This document shows positions 32,478 to 41,333 of a stretch of DNA of 64,000 nt, piece after piece. Within the stretch, counting starts at the first letter, position 1. Each line of letters opens with the position of its first letter. Source of the stretch: Pantanalinema sp. GBBB05 (GTDB lineage: Bacteria; Cyanobacteriota; Cyanobacteriia; Leptolyngbyales; Leptolyngbyaceae). A model generated the notes under the pieces. That model worked only from the letters and a program-made list of their open reading frames with translations. It was not told the DNA's origin and ran no database searches. Both the position numbers and the translations under genes were made by a program. The stretch is taken from positions 1 to 64,000 of the forward strand of contig VRZD01000020.1 in NCBI GenBank assembly GCA_016743235.1. The letters run 5' to 3'.

Positions 32478-33692
32478 ATGCGCCTCTCCCACCAGTACCG
32501 CCTACGTCCAACGGTTCAACAGCAAGCCCAGATGGAGCAATGGCTAGAATTGCTGCGACGGCAATATAACTATCGGTTGGCAGAACGGTTCAACTGGTGG
32601 GAGCAAAATCGCTGTAGTGTCAACGCCTGCCCTCTAATTTGTCACTTACCAGAACTGAAGGATAGACCAAGTTACTACAGCCAATCGACTGACCTACCGA
32701 ACTCCAAAACACTTTTCCCTGAGTACAAACAGGTTTATGCTCAGGTACTTCAGGATTGCGTCAAGCGAGTTGAGAAAACGTACGATCGTTGGGTCAAGGG
32801 TGATAGCACCGGGAAGCGTTCAGGTAAACCCAGGTTCAAGGGCAAAGGGCGGTATCGATCTTTTACCTTCCCCCAAATGAAGCCAGATTGCATCACCGGG
32901 AAATTTATCAAACTGCCCAAAATTGGCAATGTCAAGCTCATCCTGCATCGCCCCTTGCCGAATGGCTTCAAAATCAAAACGGCGACGATTACCCGGAAAA
33001 CAGATGGCTGGTATCTCAGCCTCAGTCTAGAGGATACCAGTGTCCCAATCATCACTCCTGATGCTCCGACGCTGGACAATACCATCGGGATTGATCTCGG
33101 TTTGAAGTCGTTTCTCGTTACCAGTGCGGGTGAATCGGTGGAGATTCCCCAGTATTACCGCAAAGCGGAGAAACAGCTAAAACGTTTACAGCGTCAGCTA
33201 TCCAAGAAAAAGAAAGGGTCAAAGCGTCGGGCAAAGGCTGTTAAACGACTTGCCAAAGCTCATTTGAAAGTTGCTAACCAGCGCAAAGACTTTCATTACA
33301 AAACCGCTAATCACCTCCTCACGCAAGGGCATGTTGCTCATGAAGACTTAAATATCAAAGGGCTAGCTAAATCAAGACTAGCCAAATCGGTCAATGATGC
33401 CGGATGGGGGCAATTCCTGCAAATCCTTTCATTCAAAGCTGCAAAAGCTGGTCTGATGACGATTCCAGTGAATCCCAACGGCACAACTCAGCAGTGTTCA
33501 AATTGTGGTGAAACGGTGCCTAAAACCATTGCTGACAGATGGCATTCTTGTCCTCACTGTGGGTTAGAACTTGACCGTGACCACAATGCAGCTATCAACA
33601 TCAAACAAAGGGCGGTGGGGCATCCCGTCCAAGCTCTTGGAGGCGATCGAGTTGTCGAGCCTGAGAAGAGAGAAGCCTACACCGTCTCGTAG
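32478..33692 (+). CDS. tnpB: TnpB-like nuclease, type I (unit 2)
   Basis: 404 residues, about nine in ten residues shared with the unit 1 protein. IGIDLGLKSFLVTS, HEDLNIKGLAKS, CSNCG/CPHCG and DRDHNAAINI keep all RuvC and zinc residues. It occupies the same place after gene 5, so the pair has moved or been copied with the unit. Confidence 0.85.
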   Translation: MRLSHQYRLRPTVQQQAQMEQWLELLRRQYNYRLAERFNWWEQNRCSVNACPLICHLPELKDRPSYYSQSTDLPNSKTLFPEYKQVYAQVLQDCVKRVEKTYDRWVKGDSTGKRSGKPRFKGKGRYRSFTFPQMKPDCITGKFIKLPKIGNVKLILHRPLPNGFKIKTATITRKTDGWYLSLSLEDTSVPIITPDAPTLDNTIGIDLGLKSFLVTSAGESVEIPQYYRKAEKQLKRLQRQLSKKKKGSKRRAKAVKRLAKAHLKVANQRKDFHYKTANHLLTQGHVAHEDLNIKGLAKSRLAKSVNDAGWGQFLQILSFKAAKAGLMTIPVNPNGTTQQCSNCGETVPKTIADRWHSCPHCGLELDRDHNAAINIKQRAVGHPVQALGGDRVVEPEKREAYTVS

Positions 33693-33714
33693 AGCGGTGC
33701 TAGGAGTATGTCAC
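33590..33714 (+). ncRNA. Predicted reRNA and right end of type I TnpB, copy 2
   Basis: Hairpin CACCG (33680-33684) / CGGTG (33695-33699) around tctcgtagag. The reversed copy at 45.4 kb has CGCCG / CGGCG, a compensated base pair that supports an RNA fold. Similarity ends at TATGTCAC, 33714. Confidence 0.5.
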
Positions 33715-33745
33715 TAATTTTTTGTTACGACCTGAATCAGCGAAA

Positions 33746-34378
33746 CTAAGCAGCTTTTTTAAATCCTTTGCTACCCGTACTTGATTCTGCGTCCTCAGTA
33801 GTTTCAACTGGTTTGGCTTCAGCCGCAACTGCAACTTTAGGAATTCGTTCAGGCTCAGCTTTGACTGGCTCAGTTATGCTTTCCTCGACTTTGGCATCCT
33901 GTCGATCGCGGAACATGCGGTTAGCGTCCTGAAGAATCAACCGCGCCTCATAGCAGCAGAATTCCAGAATCAAACAGCTCTCGAACGTATCGATAAAAAC
34001 GTTCAATTGCAGCTCATCATCAACGTTCCGGTAAGCGGTAATCTCTCCTTTGTCCTGAGTGAGAAACAACCGCTCTAATTGATAGGGGTCAGTCTGTAAT
34101 GGTTCCAGGTCGAACCCAGTTACCGCTGGATTGTCCTTACGTGGGAACAGAGCAATGATGTCTTTCATCAACTGCCATGCCCGATCGTTGCCGAGTAAAT
34201 CACCTGTACTAAAGCCGGACTCACACCAATAGCTTTGGAGTTCAACAAACTTTTCTCGAAGCTGCGATCGGGCAGAACGAGGTGGGTTAAGGAATTCAGT
34301 CTGTTGCCCGTTACATGCGATCGTTAGAGACTTTTTAAGGTCAAGGGCAGGAATTGCTGGGATTGCAGTATTATTCAT
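33746..34378 (-). CDS. Phage tail protein, chaperone position
   Basis: 210 residues. N-terminal beta segment, helical middle (ARSQLREKFVELQSYW), acidic-alanine tail (VAVAAEAKPVETTEDAESS). With the gene at 42.1 kb it lies between major tail and tape measure, where tail-assembly chaperones are encoded; the acidic helical composition fits. No frameshift signal can be tested because unit 3 separates the two. Confidence 0.5.
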   Translation of the reverse strand: MNNTAIPAIPALDLKKSLTIACNGQQTEFLNPPRSARSQLREKFVELQSYWCESGFSTGDLLGNDRAWQLMKDIIALFPRKDNPAVTGFDLEPLQTDPYQLERLFLTQDKGEITAYRNVDDELQLNVFIDTFESCLILEFCCYEARLILQDANRMFRDRQDAKVEESITEPVKAEPERIPKVAVAAEAKPVETTEDAESSTGSKGFKKAA

Positions 34379-34451
34379 GGCTCAATTTAGGCTGTCTGAG
34401 ATGGTTGCATCCAGTATGACCTTGATGTTTGTAAACCTATGACATTTTTTC

Positions 34452-34474
34452 AAATCCGCAACGGTTGCGGATTT
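34452..34474. repeat. 23-bp palindrome, copy 11
   Basis: Perfect, central G, left edge of unit 3, with the standard flank ending GTGTAAC at 34504-34510. Region 34511-34624 has no gene. Confidence 0.95.
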
Positions 34475-34624
34475 AGGAGTAGAAGTGAGGGCGCGATCGA
34501 TGCAGTGTAACAGTTCTGGTCAGCCATTACTAAAGTTCTTGTATCTAAACCAAGTGATTTCGATTAATCCGCTGTAACAAAACTAACTATTCGACTGCAC
34601 TCATTGCACGACTTCTAGATAGAG

Positions 34625-35377
34625 TTAGATGCTATCTGTTGAGAGATCATCAAGCTTTTGATCTTGCAATACCTCAGAAATATCTTCTCTGCAAAGTTTT
34701 GTATGTAACCTACCCAAAGTTAAATCAGAGCCAACTAATGCTACTGCATCCTCACGGTGACTAACTATAAGAGCACAAAGAAGTGCTATACCAATTACAA
34801 GTTCATATTTTGGACGCTGCTCCTCTAACAAACCTATTAGATTAGGCTGTTTAGATATATATTCAAGCACCTCTTGGGGTGTATTGAAGTACGTTTTTTG
34901 CTCTTCGGGGTGCTTGATTTCAAGCAAAACTTCAACTTTGCTACGAACAAGTATTTCAATCGCAGTACGATTAATAAAAGTCGGTACACCATCTCCTAAA
35001 ACATATATTTTGCGGATCCGGTCTTCCTGAGTACGCAAATTAAAAGGATCTGAACTATGAGCAAGATCATTTCTAATGCGTCTCAAAGCATGAAGAGAGT
35101 CGTAAACCGTTCGATCAATCAAACGAGTAGCAAAGGCAACTTCCGTTTTAGCCGCAAGTGTACTAAGCGGTCCTGGATAATCCAAAAGAGCTTTTCGTTT
35201 GTCCTTGCTCATATCACATGGAATTATCATCTCGAAGAGCTTGCGCAAATGCTCATCTACATAGGAAGTTCCAATCAGAACAGCACCTCGATCTGACTCT
35301 GCGACCAAATTTATTAGAAGATTGTCAAAGAGAGTGCGGATTTCTGGATGATCTAAAGGTGATTTGTTTTGAGACAT
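34625..35377 (-). CDS. MltR-like/DUF4145-type protein
   Basis: 250 residues. RGAVLIGTSYVDEHLRKLFE, LLDYPGPLSTLAAKTEVAFA and LHALRRIRNDLAHSSDPFN match the MltR family, named for the mannitol operon repressor, whose members often occur in defence and cargo loci without mannitol genes. The RNDLAH motif is also typical of HEPN-like helices, so RNase activity is an alternative. Flanked on both sides by A-type repeat copies. Confidence 0.6.
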   Translation of the reverse strand: MSQNKSPLDHPEIRTLFDNLLINLVAESDRGAVLIGTSYVDEHLRKLFEMIIPCDMSKDKRKALLDYPGPLSTLAAKTEVAFATRLIDRTVYDSLHALRRIRNDLAHSSDPFNLRTQEDRIRKIYVLGDGVPTFINRTAIEILVRSKVEVLLEIKHPEEQKTYFNTPQEVLEYISKQPNLIGLLEEQRPKYELVIGIALLCALIVSHREDAVALVGSDLTLGRLHTKLCREDISEVLQDQKLDDLSTDSI

Positions 35378-35440
35378 TCTTGATACTTGTATCGCCTATG
35401 ACAATTGAGTAAGAGTGACAAAGATGGCTGAAGGTTATCC

Positions 35441-35463
35441 AAATCCACAACGGTTGTAGATTT
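35441..35463. repeat. 23-bp palindrome, copy 12, degenerate
   Basis: Central G, two symmetrical changes (ATCCACAAC and GTTGTAGAT). Confidence 0.75.
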
Positions 35464-35493
35464 GAGAGTGGAAGTGAAGGCGCGATCGATGTA

Positions 35494-35581
35494 GTATAAC
35501 GACCCCGCTCACCCGCCGCAGATACCTTGTGTATCATAGCCGATTGCCCTACTCAGTCGGTGTGCAGCGGGCTTGTTAGCT
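35494..35581. repeat. attC-like site
   Basis: GTATAAC at the left and GTTAGCT at the right; inner CCCGCT pairs with AGCGGG and CACC with GGTG, with unpaired TGC. The stop codon TAA of the neighbouring minus-strand gene lies inside the GTTAGCT box, as is common in integron cassettes. Confidence 0.65.
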
Positions 35582-36265
35582 GGGTGGCGGTTCCCCTACC
35601 TCTAAAGCTGCATCCATCGCATCTCTTCTTGCAACTACTGATGAAATGTATGCTTCTAAAGACATTTTTGGGTTTTCTGCTTGTCGAAGCAGTTCTTGCC
35701 TGACTATTTCAGTCATGCTTTCAAGCTCTAAGCGCAGTACAGGATCTTCAGCATTGTCTGATTCTACTGGCTCACCTTGAACAAACCTCATTGGTATCAA
35801 CTCATATACACTAGCCCTCCCAGCCTCAAAGTGAACTAAGGTCGGGTAATCATCAAAATCTCCACGGTAATAACCAACGAATCCTGTTGTATCACTAATG
35901 GATGCCAACCAGGGAAACAAAAACCAGCAAACATTACAGAATACATCATCGCGTAGTAAGCGACGAAAACTCAACTTGTTGCCACTGAATGCACTACCAA
36001 ATTCACCAGGTAAGTACTGTTCCCCCTCCCGTGGTTGATTAGTAATAACGGTTCGCCACTCGTACTTAATGACCGTTACTTGACGACCCCGAATATTCCA
36101 TATCTCTTTCCAGTAAGCTTCTTCCTTAAACAGAGGGTAGTTAAGTTCAGGCGCATCAAAGTCATACTCTTGCGATCGCGTCATGTATTTAAGAGTATCG
36201 ATGACCTCTTGAGAAACATCGCATTTTATTTGGCACTCCAACGCAAACTCATAGCAAATACTCAT
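35576..36265 (-). CDS. Cassette-borne hypothetical protein
   Basis: 229 residues, unrecognised. Acidic, aromatic-rich, with VFCNVCWFLFPWLASISDTT as the only hydrophobic stretch and a helical C-terminus (LELESMTEIVRQELLRQ). It fills one cassette between two attC-like sites, so a stand-alone adaptive or defence function is likely. Confidence 0.55.
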   Translation of the reverse strand: MSICYEFALECQIKCDVSQEVIDTLKYMTRSQEYDFDAPELNYPLFKEEAYWKEIWNIRGRQVTVIKYEWRTVITNQPREGEQYLPGEFGSAFSGNKLSFRRLLRDDVFCNVCWFLFPWLASISDTTGFVGYYRGDFDDYPTLVHFEAGRASVYELIPMRFVQGEPVESDNAEDPVLRLELESMTEIVRQELLRQAENPKMSLEAYISSVVARRDAMDAALEVGEPPPS

Positions 36266-36334
36266 GACACTTTTCGTAATAACTCAATGCTTCACGGACA
36301 ATCTCCGGTAATGTTCCAAGCTTAGAACGAAGCC

Positions 36335-36423
36335 AGCTAACGTTACCCATCACCCGCCTCAGGTAACCTTTGCGTCCCAACCGATCAGCTTTCGGCGGTC
36401 GGTGTGCATGGGAATTGTTAGAC
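36335..36423. repeat. attC-like site, best preserved
   Basis: AGCTAAC (36335-36341) and GTTAGAC (36417-36423). CCCAT pairs with ATGGG, CAC with GTG and CCGCC with GGCGG, leaving a few unpaired bases on one side only. 89 bp, between two cassette genes. Confidence 0.75.
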
Positions 36424-36477
36424 TATGACTAAACAAATAATAAAAAAGCTATATGCTAAAACTTTTCTTCCTTCTAC

Positions 36478-37740
36478 TTACTCTGAAGAGAGATCTTCCT
36501 GTTCTGGCTCAGCTAAATCCTCATAACTAAGTTCTGGTTCAAGAATATCAAGTTTACGTATATAAAGACGTAGAAGTGGATCGGTAATTCTATATAAAGC
36601 TCTATCCACCTTTGTAATGATCTCACGGTTTTCGAGGGCTTTCATGTAAGAACTCATATTACTTGTAGAGCGATCAATCAGTTTACTGATATCAGCAAGG
36701 GGTACATCGATTGCATCATGCTTTGCCATTGCAATCATGATTCGACGATAGTCACCAGAGCCAGCTTTTCGTAGAAGTTTACTTAGCTCTTCTCTCTTGA
36801 TCCGACCAATCATCTCGTCAATTGCAATTTCAAAATCATCTGTACCTATCTTGCTATCTGTATCGGTTTTAAAGGCATGATAACCCAGCTGATGTATTGG
36901 AGAAGGAAATCCGCCTGCTATTTGAACAATTCTATCTTGAACTTCCTCCTCCATTACTGTCCCTGTTCCATGCAAAGTTCTTGAAATCACATCTTTGACT
37001 TCATCGTCTTTCAAAGGCAGAAGTTCAATAGTTTCAAATATTCTCGCGACTGATGGATGATCCTCTTTAAGCTTATCCATCGCACCAGTAATTCCGACTA
37101 AGAAGACTGCTACTTTATCTAATCCAGATTCTATTAATTCCTCTGTTGTAACTTTAAGGAAGGAGGCGATGTTGGTGTTACCAGCGATAGTGTCAACTTC
37201 ATCAATAACAAAAGCAATTCCATCAAGATTATCCTTCTCTGCCAACCATAAGTTCTTGACTGTTTTTACAAAATCCGAACTGAGGTTGGAAACAATATCA
37301 GCTTGATACTCAAGCTCAACTCCCCCAACAGAAACGGAAGGTTTCCATCTATCCACAAAGTCTTTAATTAAGCTCAGTGCATTAGCGCGACTAATCTTTG
37401 TCGGCATCTTACTAAGAAGTGATGAAACTACTTGACCAACACTTTCTCCTTCTACCGCTCTATGTTTAAAGATGGCAAAATTAAACTTAAAATCATCTGA
37501 TTCAATCTTTAACTTATCAAGTACGAGCTTACTATCATCTGCAATTGATTGAAGCTGATTAACAAAAGAGCTTTTTCCTATACCACGAGAACCAGTTATT
37601 ATCATGTGGCGAGGATTGCCATATCCAGCTTGATAGAGAGCTTCAACTAAAACAGTTAATTCATTTAAACGACCTGCAAATAGGTCAAAATCTGTGATTG
37701 GTTTATCAGGTCTAAAAGGATTAGGTCGTAGTTTTAGCAT
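36478..37740 (-). CDS. AAA+ ATPase with C-terminal winged helix
   Basis: 420 residues. Walker A GSRGIGKSS (about 50-58), Walker B GIAFVIDEVDT (about 175), sensor-type VFLVGITGAMD. The C-terminus DVPLADISKLIDRSTSNMSS resembles a winged helix, ending TDPLLRLYIRK. This is the ORC/Cdc6-like STAND-ATPase layout found in many stand-alone defence genes. No TniA/TniQ is nearby, so a transposition role is not favoured. It is the first gene in the unit 3 cassette row. Confidence 0.65.
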   Translation of the reverse strand: MLKLRPNPFRPDKPITDFDLFAGRLNELTVLVEALYQAGYGNPRHMIITGSRGIGKSSFVNQLQSIADDSKLVLDKLKIESDDFKFNFAIFKHRAVEGESVGQVVSSLLSKMPTKISRANALSLIKDFVDRWKPSVSVGGVELEYQADIVSNLSSDFVKTVKNLWLAEKDNLDGIAFVIDEVDTIAGNTNIASFLKVTTEELIESGLDKVAVFLVGITGAMDKLKEDHPSVARIFETIELLPLKDDEVKDVISRTLHGTGTVMEEEVQDRIVQIAGGFPSPIHQLGYHAFKTDTDSKIGTDDFEIAIDEMIGRIKREELSKLLRKAGSGDYRRIMIAMAKHDAIDVPLADISKLIDRSTSNMSSYMKALENREIITKVDRALYRITDPLLRLYIRKLDILEPELSYEDLAEPEQEDLSSE

Positions 37741-37835
37741 CTTAAGCTTGTATCCAAAACATTGTATTTGATTGACAATTATATCTTAATTCACTTGACC
37801 TACCAGAAGGATAAAAACATCTAGTTTTTTAAGCA

Positions 37836-38018
37836 GTCTAACAATGAATAGGCGGATTGGATTTCTGCATAATAGCCATCAGCTAGGGAATCAGGTAGAG
37901 AGCTTCAGTAGCGCTTCAATCAGAGTGCCTTATCAGTTGCCGTCCAGACCAATCTTCGATCATAAAGGGCAATCGTATCTCACTAATGATCGCAGCCTAA
38001 ATTGAACGTTATCCTTCC
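37836..38018. repeat. B-element of unit 3
   Basis: Opens with GTCTAACAATGAATAGG; its first box matches GTTAGAC at 36417. Shares gtagagagcttcag and following text with the other B-elements. Confidence 0.7.
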
Positions 38019-38041
38019 AAATCCGCAACGGTTGCGGATTT
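38019..38041. repeat. 23-bp palindrome, copy 13
   Basis: Perfect, central G, 52 bp past the unit 3 repressor stop. Confidence 0.95.
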
Positions 38042-38092
38042 GGAAACCTCGATCGCTGGTGAGGCGCGATCGGGATCTTAACTCTGCAAGGG

Positions 38093-38335
38093 TTACGGAA
38101 TTTCGGTATCTTCTTCATCCTCCCCAATCTTCTTGTACTTAAACAAATCGCTAGGAGTGCATTGCAAGACATCACATAATTTTGCAATCCTCTCGAACCA
38201 CTCAATTCCACTGCGGTTGTTTTCCCAATTACGGACAGTTGTTTCTGTAACTCCCACAAGGTCAGCTAATTGCCGCTGTGTGAGATCTAAACGTTTTCTG
38301 AGTTCAGCTACGCAAGACACTGGTATTTCTCCCAT
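38093..38335 (-). CDS. XRE-family repressor (unit 3)
   Basis: 80 residues: DLTQRQLADLVGVTETTVRNW is the HTH, then IEWFERIAKLCDVLQCTP. Clearly homologous to the unit 1 repressor, but recognition-helix residues differ (TETTVRNW against TESTIANW) and so does the operator. No antirepressor gene follows in this unit. Confidence 0.8.
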   Translation of the reverse strand: MGEIPVSCVAELRKRLDLTQRQLADLVGVTETTVRNWENNRSGIEWFERIAKLCDVLQCTPSDLFKYKKIGEDEEDTEIP

Positions 38336-38493
38336 AAAGAAACTTATATCAGGAGTATACCGTAAATTTCATTACGCAATAAACTTGACACCATAAAGAA
38401 CTTTACGGTAGATTACTAATAGAGAAGGGCGATCGCCAACCGCCAAGTTAAGCAAACCGCCCTCTCTACGAACAACTAGTTCTGGAGTTAATT
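38336..38493. promoter_or_regulatory. Divergent control region of unit 3
   Basis: TTGACA (38385-38390), 18 bp, TAGATT (38409-38414). Operator ACCATAAAG..CTTTACGGT (38390-38409) fills the spacer. A weaker copy, ACCGTAAAT, lies near 38370. The leader hairpin pairs AGAGAAGGGCG (38421-38431) with CGCCCTCTCT (38458-38467). Confidence 0.75.
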
Positions 38494-38730
38494 ATGCCTC
38501 AAGTAACGCTAGTACAAAACCCGATCGCTCCCTCCGAATCCGTCCGGGTCTATACTCATCTCGTTACCTTAATCAACCGCGTCACTGGTGACGAACAAGC
38601 TTTAACCATCGAAACCCTCTCCGATCGCTTCTGCGATGTGATGCGCGAGATTGCCCATCAACGGGTGATGAAAGGGCTGAAAGGCTATGAAGTGTTCGAG
38701 ACACTAGACCTCACTGAACTCCCCTTCTAA
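38494..38730 (+). CDS. Unit operon gene 1 (unit 3)
   Basis: 78 residues; IAPSESVRVY replaces the VLPTEPVRVY of unit 1, the rest conserved. Confidence 0.7.
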   Translation: MPQVTLVQNPIAPSESVRVYTHLVTLINRVTGDEQALTIETLSDRFCDVMREIAHQRVMKGLKGYEVFETLDLTELPF

Positions 38731-38742
38731 CCACTCTCCTCT

Positions 38743-38763
38743 AGGCAGGCTATAAACCTGCCT
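38743..38763 (+). other. Intercistronic hairpin after gene 1 (unit 3)
   Basis: AGGCAGG / CCTGCCT; loop sequence changed, stem kept. Confidence 0.55.
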
Positions 38764-38798
38764 ACCCGCTTCACCTTGAGAGAACCTAAGAGGAATTT

Positions 38799-39104
38799 AT
38801 GAATACTGCTCATGCCGCGATCGTGGCTCACCTTGCCAATGGCAACCCTGAGCTAACCGAACTCTACAACCGTTGTGGATTTGCCCTTGATGACACGACT
38901 TTTACAGTCACTTGCAAAAAGAAAGACCTGGACACCATCAGAACGAACTGGCTCAAGCTATTTCAATTTGCTCAAGCGGTTGATGCCTATTGGGTCATTC
39001 TTCGCACTCGCAGCCAGATTTTGAATCGGGCAGAAGTGCATTTAGCCCTCAAGTTCCATGAACGCGCTAGCCAGTCAAGCGGGAGTAAGCACCATGACGC
39101 GTAG
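38799..39104 (+). CDS. Unit 3-specific gene in the gene 2 slot
   Basis: 101 residues, unrelated to gene 2 of the other units: NTAHAAIVAHLANGNPELTE, a VTCKKKDLDTIRTNW core and a histidine-rich end. Codons 23-29 (YNRCGFA) are written by a sequence matching the right half of the 23-bp palindrome. Its 3' end overlaps gene 3 by 11 bp. Function unknown. Confidence 0.6.
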   Translation: MNTAHAAIVAHLANGNPELTELYNRCGFALDDTTFTVTCKKKDLDTIRTNWLKLFQFAQAVDAYWVILRTRSQILNRAEVHLALKFHERASQSSGSKHHDA

Positions 39105-39375
39105 ACTGACCCACTTTGAACACACCCTGCAAGCCCACCTAAGCGCTATCCCTGAGCGCAAATATGACCTCTGGCAGCATACCGAAGACGGTCAAATCGT
39201 CGGCTTCTACTACTTGAGTGTTGCCGCTGCCTTTGAGGAGCAATCCTACCCCGGTTGGCGTTATGTCGTGGAGCGCCAAGGCAAAACTGAAGACATCACC
39301 GAGAACGGTATCAAAATCGTGGATCTGCACGAAGAGAGTATTGCTGCATTAGGGGAACAGCCACATGAGCGTTAA
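39094..39375 (+). CDS. Unit operon gene 3 (unit 3)
   Basis: 93 residues from MTRRLTHFE. AAAFEEQSYPGW and LWQHTEDGQ are the changes from other copies. ATG 39094 is chosen because all copies start there. Confidence 0.65.
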   Translation: MTRRLTHFEHTLQAHLSAIPERKYDLWQHTEDGQIVGFYYLSVAAAFEEQSYPGWRYVVERQGKTEDITENGIKIVDLHEESIAALGEQPHER

Positions 39376-39613
39376 AGCCATTCCCTTTGAGCAACGCTTA
39401 CAGTTCTGGCTGCAATTTGCCCCACAACCGCCGGTGGTCACGATTTCTCACCCCTTCCTCACCGTCCAATGTGCTGATTACACCTCAGCCGATCAACTGC
39501 TGCAAAAGCGCTGCATCCTCAAACGCATCTGGACAGGCGAGCGCTACTGCGACCAACCAACTGTTCTAGAGCTATGGGCAAAGGGCAGACGCTATGACCG
39601 CATTCCCTTGTAA
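39365..39613 (+). CDS. Unit operon gene 4 (unit 3)
   Basis: 82 residues, with WTGERYCDQPTVLELW; otherwise as in unit 2. Confidence 0.65.
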   Translation: MSVKAIPFEQRLQFWLQFAPQPPVVTISHPFLTVQCADYTSADQLLQKRCILKRIWTGERYCDQPTVLELWAKGRRYDRIPL

Positions 39614-39626
39614 TGGAGCCACCACT

Positions 39627-39977
39627 ATGCAACTCATGATTGAGATTCCAGATAATATTCAACCGCCTAAATTTCATCTGTTTCAACACGTCTGTCTTGC
39701 TCCCAAAAGCCCGACATCCAAATCAGACCGTCAGTTAAAAGATGCTCCTCCGCCCCGTACAGGCGTGATTGTCGGCATGAGCTATATCACCCTGTTTCAA
39801 GCAATAGTTGAACACTATGCGGGGTTTGGTTGGGAATATCAAGTTGATTTCTACTTCAATGCTCCCTTTGAAAAAGCATTGGGCTGTGAAGATCCAGTGC
39901 AAACTTATGATGAAGCTGATTTAGCCCCATTCACCGCGCAGGCTAAAGCCGATCGTCAGCAGACAGCACACGTTTAG
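39627..39977 (+). CDS. Unit operon gene 5 (unit 3)
   Basis: 116 residues from MQLMIEIPDN; the C-terminal tail (AQAKADRQQTAHV) differs from unit 1, showing that the end varies with the TnpB type that follows. Confidence 0.65.
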   Translation: MQLMIEIPDNIQPPKFHLFQHVCLAPKSPTSKSDRQLKDAPPPRTGVIVGMSYITLFQAIVEHYAGFGWEYQVDFYFNAPFEKALGCEDPVQTYDEADLAPFTAQAKADRQQTAHV

Positions 39978-40020
39978 TAACCAATTCTCTAAACACTTTG
40001 GGCAAAGGGCAAATAAGGCA

Positions 40021-41187
40021 ATGAATCAATTCTTGACTGTCTCTTGCAAATTAAAGGTATCCAAATCGCAAGCCGTAAAACTGGATGCGACGTTAGATGC
40101 TTTTGTGCAGGCGTTGAATTGGGTGAACCGAAACACGCCACAGAGGATAGTCAATGCACTTAAACTACAATCCCTTTGCTACTACGACATTCGATCCTGG
40201 TTTGGTTTGTCGAGTAATTTGGCTCAACAGGTATGCAGAAGAGTTGCCACCGCTCGTAAAGTTGCTAGGCACAAGAATCGTCCAGTCAAGGCATTCAAGG
40301 CAAGTTTTGCCACTTATGATGCCCGTACCTTCTCGTTTCGCGAGAGAGACTGGACGGTTTCGCTCACTACTGTTGATGGTCGTGAACGATTTGAATTGGC
40401 GATCGGGAATTACCAGTATGGATTGCTCAAAAACTCCAAGCCCACATCTGCAATACTGGTCAAACGCCAGGATGGTTTTTACTACATCCAAATCTACTTG
40501 AAATCCGAGCTTCCAGAGTTGAATGACGCTGAAAGAGTTTTAGGTGTGGATTTGGGCAGAACAGATATTGCCCACACCTCGGAAGGTCAGAGCTGGGATG
40601 GACAGGGTGTAACTAAAATTCGTGACCACTTTGCTAACTTGAGAGCCAAGCTCCAACGCAAAGCCAGTAAGGGCACACGCAGTTCTAGACGGCGATGCCG
40701 TCAACTGTTGCAACGGCTGTCTGGTCGTGAGCGTCGCTTTCAGAGTTGGGTGAACCACAATGTTTCCAAATGCATCGTTAAAACAGCAAAAGCCAATCAA
40801 GCCATGATTGCGCTAGAGGATTTAACTGGAATACAAGAAAGAACAAATCAACAGCCTCGCAGTAAAACCGAACGAAGACGTAGCAACAGTTGGGCATTTT
40901 ATCAATTAAAAGTGTTTGTTACCTACAAAGCGTTAGGGGCTGGTGTAAAAGTCGTTTCGGTCAATCCGCGCTATACCTCCCAAACTTGCCACAGATGCTT
41001 GCACATTCATTCCGACCCCGACAAATCCTATCGGAGCGGCAAGAAGTTTAAGTGTGGTCATTGTGGATGGCATGGTGATGCTGACTTCAACGGTGCAAAG
41101 AACATTCAAGCAATCGGGGCGCTTGTAAACCGTCCTGAAGGTTCCTGGCTATCTTGCGAGATAGCTGGAGGGCTATTGAAAGCCTAA
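40021..41187 (+). CDS. tnpB: TnpB-like nuclease, type II (unit 3)
   Basis: 388 residues, not alignable with type I outside the active site. VLGVDLGRTDIAH (Asp), MIALEDLTGIQERT (Glu), CHRCL and CGHCGWHGDADFNGAKNI (zinc ribbon plus Asp) are present, so the nuclease appears intact. A hairpin CTATCT/AGATAG near the end may belong to its guide RNA. The same operon position as type I in units 1 and 2 shows exchange of the nuclease. Confidence 0.85.
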   Translation: MNQFLTVSCKLKVSKSQAVKLDATLDAFVQALNWVNRNTPQRIVNALKLQSLCYYDIRSWFGLSSNLAQQVCRRVATARKVARHKNRPVKAFKASFATYDARTFSFRERDWTVSLTTVDGRERFELAIGNYQYGLLKNSKPTSAILVKRQDGFYYIQIYLKSELPELNDAERVLGVDLGRTDIAHTSEGQSWDGQGVTKIRDHFANLRAKLQRKASKGTRSSRRRCRQLLQRLSGRERRFQSWVNHNVSKCIVKTAKANQAMIALEDLTGIQERTNQQPRSKTERRRSNSWAFYQLKVFVTYKALGAGVKVVSVNPRYTSQTCHRCLHIHSDPDKSYRSGKKFKCGHCGWHGDADFNGAKNIQAIGALVNRPEGSWLSCEIAGGLLKA

Positions 41188-41256
41188 GTTGCACCCGCAA
41201 GGGTCAGCGTCGGCAGTTTATGCACTTCTTGATATTGGGTGCGATCGCAGCTCTGC

Positions 41257-41279
41257 AAATTTGCAACCGTTGGGGATTT
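41257..41279. repeat. 23-bp palindrome, copy 14, degenerate
   Basis: AAATTTGCAAC, central C, GTTGGGGATTT; near the right edge of unit 3. Confidence 0.7.
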
Positions 41280-41333
41280 GCCACAGTAGTACCTGACACC
41301 ATATCGTAGAGCAGCATTGGAAGCTTGTCATAG

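Noticed and set aside
36478..37740. Tn7-like transposition ATPase (TniB/TnsC)
   Set aside because: No TniA, TniQ or TnsB gene and no terminal repeats; C-terminal winged helix fits stand-alone ATPases better.
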